Positions 9,033 to 17,309 of a DNA stretch of 64,000 nucleotides are shown one piece after another. Source of the DNA: CAYTBN01 sp964436045 (GTDB lineage: Bacteria > Myxococcota_A > UBA796 > UBA9615 > CAYRNR01); assembly GCA_964436045.1 (NCBI GenBank), contig CAYTBN010000025.1, positions 1 through 64,000 of the forward strand, read 5' to 3'. A program made the translations under genes and the position numbers. Position 1 is the first letter of the stretch. Each line of letters opens with the position of its first letter. The notes below the pieces were generated by a model. It was given only the letters and a program-made list of their open reading frames with translations, did not search any database and was not told the DNA's origin.

Positions 9033-9185
9033 AGCTCCATTCTACAGGGGAAAATCGCGCCGCATTCGGCGCACGATTCCGCCCGCCACTCGACGGTGAT
9101 CCGGCCTCTTCTCAAGCGGTCGTTCTCTGCTAGGATGAGTCGCCCCGCACCGCTGGGGAGGAGTTTTCGAGGGGAGATCGAGGCC

Positions 9186-11420
9186 ATGGTCAACGACCGC
9201 CGGGACGCGACGAGACGCGACTGGCCCGCGATGTTGGGGGAGTTCCGGATCCTCCGCAAGCTGGCGGTGGGTCCCTACTCGACCTCCCTGCTCGTGCGGA
9301 TGATCGGCGATCCCGAGCGCCGGGGCGAGATGGTCCTCAAGGTGCTTCACCCGGTCACGGGGCCGGCGTGGAAGGCCGCGATGCGGATGGACGCCACCGC
9401 CTCCGAGCTGGCGCAGAGCCATCCCCACGGCAACCTGGGCGTGTACTTCGAGAAGGGCGGGATCCTCGAGCACTGCTACGTGCTGCAGGAGTACGTGGAC
9501 GGCATCGACCTGCGCACCCTGCTGACCCTGTTCCCCCAGCCCCTGGGCGAGTTCCCGGCCCGGGCCAAGATGGGCATCGCCGTGCAGCTGGCGGCGGCGC
9601 TGGAGCACCTGCACTCGATCCCGACGGGCGAGGGCCGCAAGGCGCGGCTGGTCCACGGAGACCTGCACCCGGGCAACGTGTTGATCGACCGTTCGGGCAA
9701 CGTCAAGTTGATGGATGTGGGGTTCGCCGACATGGCGCTGGCGGCGATCCGACCGGCGGTCAGCGGCAGCGCCGTCGGCTCCCCGGGCTACCTGGCCCCC
9801 GAACAGATCGCCAACCGGCGTTCCACTCCGGCCACCGACGTGTTCGCCTTCGGCTCGCTGCTGGCCGAGCTGTTTACCGGCGAGCCCCTGTTCCGCGGCG
9901 ACACCACGGTGTCGATCCTCGAGCGAACCACCGAGGCGAAGATCGGCGAGACCATCGACCGGGTCGTAGGCATCCACGCGGGCGCCGCCCGCATCCTGCG
10001 CCGGGCCGTGACGCCCGCCCGCCGCGGCCGGCTCTCCGACGGTGTGCTGCTCGTCGGTGAGATGTTTGCCGTCGGCATGACGGACGACGCCCGCGAGCCG
10101 CTGGCCGAGCTGGTCGACGCGGCGCTGACGGCCAAGGACGTGGGAATCGCCCTTCCGCCCCGCGATCTGGTCGCCACCGACGGATCGCTGGTCGACGTGG
10201 GCAACCTGACCGAGGGGCTGGCCGACTCGGACGCCGGGCTGGCCGCTCCGGACGAACCCTCCCACGAGTCGGAGGTGCCCAGCGCCGAGCCGGACATGGC
10301 TCCGTCGATGGTCGCCAGCATCGAGGAGGGCTCGTCCGAGTCCATCGGCGACGCTCGCTCGACGTCGCCCCCGGTGGCGCTGGAACCCGATCTGGAGGAG
10401 ACCGAGCTGGATCAGCCGGTTGCCGCGGCGAGCGTGGCCAAGCCACCCGCGAAGCCGAAGAAGAAGAAGTCCGGCAAGGGGCTGATGGTGTTCGCGGCCG
10501 CCGCGATCGTAGCGGTGATATGTGGCGGTGGCGCCGTGGCGGCAGCCTACGGGTTCGACTGGTTCGGCCTCCTGGGTGATCCCGATCCGGCCCCTCGGAC
10601 CTTCGAGGACGAACTGGCCGAGGCTCTGGGCGGGCTCGAGGTGGCCACGCCGGCCGAGGAGCCGGACGAGGACCAGACCCCGGCCGTCGACGGCGAGGAA
10701 CCCATCGAGGGCGAGGAGGAGATCACCGGCGACGCCGAGACCGACGCCCTGGCCGAGGAAGAGGAGGAGGAGGCGACCGCCGAGGAGCCCACCCCCGAAC
10801 CGGAACCCCTCACCGCCGAGGAACGCCGACAGCTGGCCGAGGAGGAGGAGCGCCGTCGGGAGGAGCGCGATCAGAAGCGCAAGGAGAGGGAAGAGGAGCG
10901 CGCACGCAAGGCCGAGGAGGAGAGTTTCAAGTCCCGCGAGGACGAACTGGAGGCGGCGGCGGACGACATCGACTGGGGCTTCGCCGAGGAGGCCGACGGC
11001 GACGAGGAGTGGCTCAACGACGACGGCGGAAGCGGCGGCGATGACAAGATCGACCTGGACATCGACGCCCTGACCCGGTCGGCTCCGGACGTGGCCGTAC
11101 CCGACGCCAGGGAGGCCCCCAAGGTCAAGCACTCGCCGATCCGCTCCGGGCGGTTCGGCAGCACGGTCACCCTGCGGTTGACGGTCTCGCCGGCGGACGA
11201 CTACACCGGCGTCATGTACTACCGCGGCTCCCCCAACGGGTCGTGGAACAGCACCAACATCGCCGGCGGGGACAACGGCCGCATCACCGCGCGCCTCAAG
11301 CTCGGCGACTGGATCGGCGACGACCACACGGCCGTCGAGTACTACTTCCTGGTCGACGGCCCCGGCGGCTCATCCGGCGCCGGTACGCGGCTCTCGCCGT
11401 ATTCGTTCGAGATTCGCTAG
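9186..11420 (+). CDS. Membrane-anchored Ser/Thr protein kinase with C-terminal extracytoplasmic domain
   Basis: 744 residues from ATG 9186; ATG 9135 in frame is an alternative. The N-terminal kinase domain (~20-300) keeps the key residues: VLK Lys52, catalytic loop HGDLHPGN (Asp159, Asn164) and metal-binding DVG (Asp177, in place of DFG), followed by GSPGYLAPEQ. The glycine-rich loop is degenerate (AVGPYSTS). Residues ~310-430 are a low-complexity acidic linker. A single membrane helix lies near 434-453. A long Glu/Arg-rich coiled stretch follows (~500-590), and the last ~90 residues look like a beta-sandwich. A cytoplasmic kinase tied to an outside sensor is the likely layout, as in myxobacterial PknB-type kinases. 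Confidence 0.88.
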   Translation: MVNDRRDATRRDWPAMLGEFRILRKLAVGPYSTSLLVRMIGDPERRGEMVLKVLHPVTGPAWKAAMRMDATASELAQSHPHGNLGVYFEKGGILEHCYVLQEYVDGIDLRTLLTLFPQPLGEFPARAKMGIAVQLAAALEHLHSIPTGEGRKARLVHGDLHPGNVLIDRSGNVKLMDVGFADMALAAIRPAVSGSAVGSPGYLAPEQIANRRSTPATDVFAFGSLLAELFTGEPLFRGDTTVSILERTTEAKIGETIDRVVGIHAGAARILRRAVTPARRGRLSDGVLLVGEMFAVGMTDDAREPLAELVDAALTAKDVGIALPPRDLVATDGSLVDVGNLTEGLADSDAGLAAPDEPSHESEVPSAEPDMAPSMVASIEEGSSESIGDARSTSPPVALEPDLEETELDQPVAAASVAKPPAKPKKKKSGKGLMVFAAAAIVAVICGGGAVAAAYGFDWFGLLGDPDPAPRTFEDELAEALGGLEVATPAEEPDEDQTPAVDGEEPIEGEEEITGDAETDALAEEEEEEATAEEPTPEPEPLTAEERRQLAEEEERRREERDQKRKEREEERARKAEEESFKSREDELEAAADDIDWGFAEEADGDEEWLNDDGGSGGDDKIDLDIDALTRSAPDVAVPDAREAPKVKHSPIRSGRFGSTVTLRLTVSPADDYTGVMYYRGSPNGSWNSTNIAGGDNGRITARLKLGDWIGDDHTAVEYYFLVDGPGGSSGAGTRLSPYSFEIR

Positions 11421-11462
11421 CCCTCAGCCTTCAGCAAGACAGGGGATCAGCCTCGATGGCTC

Positions 11463-12551
11463 TTAGCGGCTGGTGGCGGGGGCGGGCATGAAGGCCGGGG
11501 CGGCGGCGGCGGTGCAGGCGGCCTCGCGGTCCGTGCGCACGGCGGCGACGACCTCGTCGAGGGCCTGGATGTCCTTCTTGCGGTTCTTCTCGTCGAGCAG
11601 CTGGCGGATGGGCTCGGCCATCTCCTCGACCGCGTGCAGACACAGGCACTCCTCGTCGAACATGCCGCTCTCCGCCGCGTAGTGGGCCACGACCGCGGCG
11701 TGGGCTTCAGTCAGCTGGGCCACCGCCTTGGGGCCGTTGAGACGACCGCGCCAGCCGGTGGCCAGCAGCCCCAGCTTGGTGGCGGCGTGGTCGGGATCGG
11801 CCTTGACCTCTTCCTTGACGATGGCGGGGATCTCGTTCTCGTAGTATCCGCTCCAGATCACGGCGGTCAGGTAGGTGGCCAGGTTGGCCCGGACCAGCGG
11901 GTCCTTGATTCGCCACTGGGCGAAGTAGATGGCCTCGTCCTTGTCCCGGTTCATGTCCGAGACCTTCCAGCCCAGCGCCTCGTCGTACAGGCATAGCCGC
12001 GCCAGCGCCCGGGATGAGGACTGGTCCGGGCTGGCCTTGTAGGCGAAGCGGACCGGCTTGTATCGCAGGTTTTCCTTGATGTTGACGGTCACGTCGGTCT
12101 TGTCCGGCTTCAGCGCCAGCGATTCACCCAGCAGCGCCCGCTCGGTACAACGCCCCTCCCGGGAGGCCGCCACGTAGGCATCGACGATGTCGGAGGGCGA
12201 GGCCAGCGAGGTGATGACGTGGAGCGCCGAGTCCAGGGCCTCCTCTTCCTCGCACAGCTGGTCTAGACGGGCCAGGGTCGGTTCGAGGGAGACGTCGCCG
12301 ATCTCGATCAGGACCCCGGCCGCCCCGGCGCGGGCCTCGCCGTCGGTCAGTCCGTCGAGCAGGAAGGGCACGGCCTCGGGGCCCAGCTCCTTGAGCGCGG
12401 TGCGGGCCTTCTCGCGCACCAGGGTCTGGGAGTCGCCCAGGTCGGTGACCAGCTTGTCGGGCGGTTTTGTGCAGCCGGCCAGGGCGATGCCCACGGCCAG
12501 CACCACGGCACAGGCGGCGGCGAGAGGGTGGGTGGAGTGGGTACTGCTCAT
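11463..12551 (-). CDS. HEAT-repeat-like lipoprotein
   Basis: 362 residues. The start at 12551 gives a lipoprotein signal ending ALAGC. Residues ~30-110 contain HEAT-like helical pairs (REKARTALKELGPEAVPFLLDGL, then GEARAGAAGVLIEIGD). The remainder is mostly helical with scattered Cys residues and ends PAPATSR. HEAT lipoproteins commonly serve as protein-binding scaffolds on the periplasmic face. It converges with the kinase gene, leaving only 42 bp between the stops. No closer function can be given. Confidence 0.82.
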   Translation of the reverse strand: MSSTHSTHPLAAACAVVLAVGIALAGCTKPPDKLVTDLGDSQTLVREKARTALKELGPEAVPFLLDGLTDGEARAGAAGVLIEIGDVSLEPTLARLDQLCEEEEALDSALHVITSLASPSDIVDAYVAASREGRCTERALLGESLALKPDKTDVTVNIKENLRYKPVRFAYKASPDQSSSRALARLCLYDEALGWKVSDMNRDKDEAIYFAQWRIKDPLVRANLATYLTAVIWSGYYENEIPAIVKEEVKADPDHAATKLGLLATGWRGRLNGPKAVAQLTEAHAAVVAHYAAESGMFDEECLCLHAVEEMAEPIRQLLDEKNRKKDIQALDEVVAAVRTDREAACTAAAAPAFMPAPATSR

Positions 12552-12631
12552 CGTTGGTTCCCCCGATCGCAGGTTCGGTATTTTCGTGCGGTCAGTCTAC
12601 ACGTTCTCGCCCCTGGGCTCGAAGACGCAGG

Positions 12632-14134
12632 TCAGCGCCGGTCGACCCGGTACCAGACCCATCCGTAGCCGTCCTCGCGGCCCTGCAGTTCGAGCACGTG
12701 GTCGCGCAGGATCACCCGCTCGTCGCCGCCGAGGAAGGGGGCCACAGCCGGCGCCATCGTCCAGCCCTCCTCGAACCACAGCACCCAGCGGACGTCGTGG
12801 GCCGACAGGGCATCGTCGAACCAGTCGGGGCTGCCGTCGGGGGTCTCCTCGGCCAGGTCGAACCAGGACAGGAAGGTGTAGCCGTGGGCCCGGCGGGCCA
12901 GGTAGGAGGCGGGGATGTGATCGATGATCAGCGTGGTGCCCGCGGGCACCGTGCGCTCGATCTCCAGCGCCAGCCGAAGCTGGGGTAGGAACAGCTCGTC
13001 CGCCCGCTGGATCTGGCGGGTGGTCTCGATCCCGGCGCAGACCAGGAACCAGGCCAGGGTGGCGGCGACCACCGCACGCGCCCCCCAGCGCCGCCAGCCC
13101 CCCAGCCGCTCGACCACGTCCCCCAGCCCAAAGGCCCCCGTCAGCGCCAGCAGGGGAACGGTGGCGTACAGCCACTTCCAGTAGAGGTTGTGGGTGATCG
13201 CGTGCTGGAACACGAAGCCGGTGCCCAGCCAGACCCCGAGGTTGAGCACGAAGAACAGGGTGATCACCACCGCCGTGCGGTTCCAGATCTGCTTGCGGGC
13301 CACCTGGATCGTGCCCCAGCCGGCCAGCAGCACCAGCGGCCAGCCGACCTTGGACGGCAGCAGCAGCAGCGCCATCCCCACCGCGACCCGGGCGCCCCGG
13401 GTCAGGAACTCCAGCAGGGGACGCGACTCGGCCACCCCCCCGGTGTCCAAGTTGGCCTGGAACTGCGGTGCGAACAGCAGCCAGGAGCCGCTGCCGACCT
13501 TGGCCCACCACGACACCAGCAGCAGCGCCACCGCCATCAAGCCGAGCCCCGCGAAGAACGCCCGCCGGGTGCCGCGGCCGCGGGCCGTGGCCAGCAGCAG
13601 GAAACCCGGCCAGAACGTGAAGAATGCCTCGGCCCGAACCAGCAGCGCGCCGATCATCGCCAGCGCTGCCAACAGGGGGCGTCGCTGGATGATCCACCAG
13701 ATCCCCGCCAGCCCGAGGGCGGCGTACATCGGTTCGCGCAGGGAGGACGCCGCGTAGAGGGCGAACTCGGGCTGGCAGAGCAGGACGGCGCCGCAGAACA
13801 CCTCGACCCGCCGACCGCCGGCCCTCCGGGCGAGCACCATCGCCAGCGCCATTGCCGCCAGCCCGCAGATCATCGTGGTCGCCACGCAGACGATCTCCGC
13901 GTGGCCGAGCACGCGAATCAGCGCTCCGTTGACCAGGTAGTAGAGCGGCAGGTGCGAGACCGACAGCTCGCTGAAACCCTCGAAGGCGACCGCGTAGCTG
14001 CGCGCCAGGTTGCTGTAGTCGTCTTCCTCCCAGCCGAAGAAGCGCAGCGCCAGCACGATGCGCCATGCCAGTCCGGCGGCGAGGAAGGCGAGCAACACGG
14101 CGTTGTCGCGGATGGGGCGTCCCCGGTCCATGTG
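12632..14134 (-). CDS. GT-C (GT39/ArnT-like) membrane glycosyltransferase
   Basis: 500 residues from ATG 14134. The open frame extends upstream, but that part is arginine-rich and lies inside a repeat, so it is unlikely to be coding. About ten hydrophobic segments are visible, with the first-loop acidic motif GWEEDDYSNLARSYA (residues ~28-42) that marks lipid-linked-sugar GT-C enzymes. It probably moves a sugar from a polyprenyl phosphate donor to a glycan or protein on the outer face of the inner membrane. A TTGACC / ~18 bp / GAAGAT promoter is possible directly upstream. It is divergent from the GT2 gene at 14412, which could make its lipid-linked donor (inference). Confidence 0.85.
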   Translation of the reverse strand, partial: HMDRGRPIRDNAVLLAFLAAGLAWRIVLALRFFGWEEDDYSNLARSYAVAFEGFSELSVSHLPLYYLVNGALIRVLGHAEIVCVATTMICGLAAMALAMVLARRAGGRRVEVFCGAVLLCQPEFALYAASSLREPMYAALGLAGIWWIIQRRPLLAALAMIGALLVRAEAFFTFWPGFLLLATARGRGTRRAFFAGLGLMAVALLLVSWWAKVGSGSWLLFAPQFQANLDTGGVAESRPLLEFLTRGARVAVGMALLLLPSKVGWPLVLLAGWGTIQVARKQIWNRTAVVITLFFVLNLGVWLGTGFVFQHAITHNLYWKWLYATVPLLALTGAFGLGDVVERLGGWRRWGARAVVAATLAWFLVCAGIETTRQIQRADELFLPQLRLALEIERTVPAGTTLIIDHIPASYLARRAHGYTFLSWFDLAEETPDGSPDWFDDALSAHDVRWVLWFEEGWTMAPAVAPFLGGDERVILRDHVLELQGREDGYGWVWYRVDRR

Positions 14135-14198
14135 CTGGGGATCTTCGGTCCCCGCGCGCGCAGGGGTCAACAGGCGCACTGACCCCGGGTGCGTTAAG

Positions 14199-14358
14199 CA
14201 GCCCGTTGATCTACCCCGGACCGAGCCTCGGTTCCGAGATCCGGCGAGGGCAAGGCGCAACCTCGCGGGAATACACCCCCGTATTTCAAGAGGTTGCAAC
14301 GCCGCCTTCGTCGAGAGAACGGAAGCGAGGCGACGGGAGCGGGTAGATCAACGGGCTG
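14199..14358. repeat. 160-bp MITE-like palindromic element with 18-bp perfect terminal inverted repeats (element B)
   Basis: The ends 14199-14216 and 14341-14358 are an 18-bp perfect inverted repeat beginning CAGCCCGTTGATC. TTAA abuts or nearly abuts both ends (14194-14197 and 14359-14362), which could be a target duplication. Inside are a second imperfect arm pair and a core with GCAACCTC/GAGGTTGC arms around a GAATAC/GTATTT stem. The GAGGGCAAGG at 14246-14255 is shared with element A. No coding potential. The right junction forms TTAAACT, a possible -10 for the next gene. Confidence 0.8.
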
Positions 14359-14411
14359 TTAAACTCTCGTCCGTGGAGACCCGCGCCGACCAGCACGACC
14401 TGACCGCGCGT

Positions 14412-15389
14412 ATGCGACCCGCGGGCGCCCAGCCCATCAGCCTGGTCGTGCCTGTCTACAACGAGCGGGACAACCTGGATCGGCTGGCGGACGTCATCCG
14501 GGAGGCCCTCGATCCGGCGGAGGTGACCTTCGAGGTGATCCTGGTCGACGATGGCTCGACCGACGGCAGCGCCGCGATCATGCAGCGGATCCACGAGTCG
14601 GACGCGCGCTTCAAGGTGGTGCACTTCATCCGCAACTACGGCCAGACCGCGGCCATGTCGGCGGGCATCCACCACGCGTCGTACGATCTGGTCGCCTTCC
14701 TGGACGCGGACCTGCAGAACGATCCGGCGGATATCCCGGCGATGATGTCGGTGCTCGAGGAGGGCTACGACATCGTCTGCGGCTGGCGCAAGGACCGCAA
14801 GGATCGGCTGCTGGACCGCAAGATCCCGTCGCGGATCGCCAACTGGCTGATCAGCCGGATGAGCCGGGTCCATCTGCACGATTACGGGTGCAGCCTCAAG
14901 GTCTGCAGGCGGGAGTTCATCGCCGAGATCCCGCTGTACGGCCAGATGCACCGCTTCATCCCGATCTACGCGGTCTGGGCCGGGGCCAAGCTGGTCGAGG
15001 TGCCGGTGCGGCATCACCCGCGGACGGCGGGGGAGACCAGTTACGGGCTGGCGCGGATCCCGCGGGTTCTGCTGGATCTGGTGACCGTCAAGTTCCTGCG
15101 CGACTTCTACGTCAACCCGATCTACTTCTTCGGCTTCTTCGGGTTCGCGACCATCGCCGTCGGGTTCGCCTGTGCCGCGGGTGCCATGTGGATGAAGTGG
15201 TACTACGGCACCTACATGAACGACAATCCGCTGGTCACCATCGGAGCCATGTGCATCCTGCTGGGCTTCAACGCCTTCTTCTTCGGTCTGATCGCCGAGG
15301 TGCTGATCCGGATGAACTTCGAGATCCAGCGCCGCGTGCCCTACAAGGTGCGCGAGAAGCTCGGCGAACTGACCTTCCGGGGTCACTGA
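14412..15389 (+). CDS. GT2 polyprenyl-phosphate glycosyltransferase (GtrB/DPM1-like)
   Basis: 325 residues from ATG 14412; GTG 14373 in frame, 7 nt after a TAAACT box, is an alternative leaderless start. The GT-A domain has ISLVVPVYNERDNL at the N-terminus, VDDGSTDGS near residue 45 and the metal-binding DADLQNDP near 100. Two membrane helices lie near residues 240-265 and 275-297. This is the layout of enzymes that attach glucose or a similar sugar to undecaprenyl phosphate for flipping and use by GT-C enzymes such as the divergent neighbour. It is followed 3 bp later by asnB. Confidence 0.9.
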   Translation: MRPAGAQPISLVVPVYNERDNLDRLADVIREALDPAEVTFEVILVDDGSTDGSAAIMQRIHESDARFKVVHFIRNYGQTAAMSAGIHHASYDLVAFLDADLQNDPADIPAMMSVLEEGYDIVCGWRKDRKDRLLDRKIPSRIANWLISRMSRVHLHDYGCSLKVCRREFIAEIPLYGQMHRFIPIYAVWAGAKLVEVPVRHHPRTAGETSYGLARIPRVLLDLVTVKFLRDFYVNPIYFFGFFGFATIAVGFACAAGAMWMKWYYGTYMNDNPLVTIGAMCILLGFNAFFFGLIAEVLIRMNFEIQRRVPYKVREKLGELTFRGH

Positions 15390-15392
15390 CCT

Positions 15393-17309
15393 TTGTGTGG
15401 TATCGCCGGGTTCGCCCCGGTCGACCCGGGGATGCCCGCCCAGCCGGGGGCCGGCCGCAGGCTGCGCGCCATGCGCGACACCCTGATCCACCGGGGTCCG
15501 GACCAGCAGGGGCAGGCGCTGGTCGGTGGCGTCGGGCTGGCGGCGACCCGCCTGTCGATCATCGACCGCACCGGCTCGGACCAGCCCATCGCCAGCACTG
15601 ACGGCCGCTCGACGGTGGTGTTCAACGGCGAGCTGTACAACTTCCCCGAGCTGCGCCGGGAGCTGCTGGCCCGGGGCCGCCGGCTGCGAACCTACGGCGA
15701 CACCGAGGTCATCCCCCACCTGATCGAGGAGTTCGGGATCGAGGGCTGCCTGGCCCGGCTGCGGGGGATGTTCGCCTTCGCCGTGTACGACCGGGTCGAC
15801 CGGACGCTGGTGCTCGCCCGGGACCGGCTGGGGATCAAGCCCCTGTACGCCGGGGTGTTCGGCGACACGCTGTTGTTCGGCTCGGAGGTCAAGGCCTGCC
15901 TGGCCCACCCCGCCTTCCGTCGCGAGGTGGATCCCCTGGCCCTGGCCCGCTACCTGCTGCTGGAGTACGTGCCCTCGCCGGGGTCGATCTACCGGGGGCT
16001 GGCCAAGCTACCGCCGGCCCACTACATGGTGTTGCGGGACGGCCAGGTGGGCGTCCATCGATACTGGCATCCCCCCGAGCCCGATCCCGAGCCCCGCACC
16101 GATGCCGCCTGGGTCGGCGAGCTCGACGAGCTGCTGCACTCGGCGGTCTCCGAGGAGCTGGTCAGCGAGGTCCCCCTCGGCTCCCTGCTCTCCGGCGGGC
16201 TGGATAGCAGCGCAGTCACCTGGTACGTGACCCGGGATCGCCGTCGTCCCCGCACCTTCTCGATCCGTTTCGCCGAGCCGAGCTTCGACGAGTCGCCCCA
16301 CTTCCGCAGCGTCTCGCGGCGGCTGGGGACCGACCACGTGGAGGGCGACGTGGACGTCGGTTGCGTGGACCGGCTGCTGGATCGGGTGCTGGGCTTCCTG
16401 GACGAGCCGCTGGCGGACTCCAGCCTGTTGCCCACCTACGCCCTGAGCAACCTGGTGCGGGAGTCGGGCACCACCGTGGTGCTGTCGGGGGACGGCGGCG
16501 ACGAGCTGTTCGCCGGCTACCCCACCTACCTGGCCCACCAGCTGGCCGCCTGGCTAGGGCCTGTCCGGGGCACCCTGGCCGGTCCGGTCCGCCAACTCGC
16601 CGAGCGCCTGCCCGCCAGCTACGGCAACGTGTCCGCGGACTACCAGCTCAAGCGTTTCCTGGCCGGGGTGGGCCAGCCGCCCGCCCGCCGTGCCGCCATC
16701 TGGCTCGGCGCCTTCCTGCCCGGGGAGGTGCGACAGGTGGTGGCGCGCCCCGACGCGCTGGCCGACGACGAGCTGTTCGAGGCCCACGACCGCCACGCCG
16801 CCGCCCTCCCCGGGCGCGACGGCGTGACCACCGCCCAGTACGTGGATCTGCGGACCTACATGGCCGACGGCATCCTGACCAAGGTCGACCGGGCCTCGAT
16901 GGCCCGCTCGGTGGAGGTGCGGGTGCCGCTGCTGGACCATCGGGTCGCGGAGCTGGCCTTCCGCATGCCCCTGTCCATGCGTCGACGCTCGCCGATGGGC
17001 AAGGTGGCGCTGCGGCAGCTGATGACGGGCCGGTTGCCCGTCGGGGTGCTGACCCGTCCCAAGAAGGGCTTCGGCGCCCCCGTGGCGCTGTGGCTCCGCG
17101 CTGGTGGCCGCGAGCGGCTGCACGACACCCTGGGCGGCGGCGCAGCGGGCCGGACCGGTTGGCTGGATCAAGCGGTTGTAGACCGGCTCATCGGCGAACA
17201 CCTGCAGGGCCGCGCCGACCACCGGCGTAGACTGTGGGCACTGCTGGTGCTGGTCGAGTGGCTGGGTGGCGCGTTTGGCCCGGGTGCCGCAGCGGAGCGA
17301 GGTCCATGA
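15393..17309 (+). CDS. asnB: Asparagine synthase (glutamine-hydrolysing)
   Basis: 638 residues. The start is a TTG at 15393: the next codon is Cys2 (CGIAGF), the catalytic nucleophile that must become the N-terminus, so the start is fixed by function. The glutaminase domain has NGELYNF and RDRLGIKPLYA. The synthetase domain has the pyrophosphate loop SGGLDSS near residue 268 and GDGGDELFAGYPTY near 368. The reaction is ATP-dependent amidation of Asp (or a related carboxylate) with glutamine nitrogen. AsnB homologues are common in polysaccharide clusters, where they may amidate sugar acids rather than make Asn. It is 3 bp after the GT2 gene and overlaps the CotH-like gene by 4 bp. Confidence 0.93.
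   Translation: MCGIAGFAPVDPGMPAQPGAGRRLRAMRDTLIHRGPDQQGQALVGGVGLAATRLSIIDRTGSDQPIASTDGRSTVVFNGELYNFPELRRELLARGRRLRTYGDTEVIPHLIEEFGIEGCLARLRGMFAFAVYDRVDRTLVLARDRLGIKPLYAGVFGDTLLFGSEVKACLAHPAFRREVDPLALARYLLLEYVPSPGSIYRGLAKLPPAHYMVLRDGQVGVHRYWHPPEPDPEPRTDAAWVGELDELLHSAVSEELVSEVPLGSLLSGGLDSSAVTWYVTRDRRRPRTFSIRFAEPSFDESPHFRSVSRRLGTDHVEGDVDVGCVDRLLDRVLGFLDEPLADSSLLPTYALSNLVRESGTTVVLSGDGGDELFAGYPTYLAHQLAAWLGPVRGTLAGPVRQLAERLPASYGNVSADYQLKRFLAGVGQPPARRAAIWLGAFLPGEVRQVVARPDALADDELFEAHDRHAAALPGRDGVTTAQYVDLRTYMADGILTKVDRASMARSVEVRVPLLDHRVAELAFRMPLSMRRRSPMGKVALRQLMTGRLPVGVLTRPKKGFGAPVALWLRAGGRERLHDTLGGGAAGRTGWLDQAVVDRLIGEHLQGRADHRRRLWALLVLVEWLGGAFGPGAAAERGP

Noticed and set aside
13190..14182. Open frame antisense to the GT-C glycosyltransferase
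   Set aside because: It is Gln/Arg/His-rich, as expected for the complement of membrane-protein codons, and has no ribosome site or family pattern.
14135..14299. N-terminal extension of the GT-C protein through element B
   Set aside because: The extra ~55 codons are Arg-rich and lie within a palindromic repeat. The protein is complete from the ATG at 14134.
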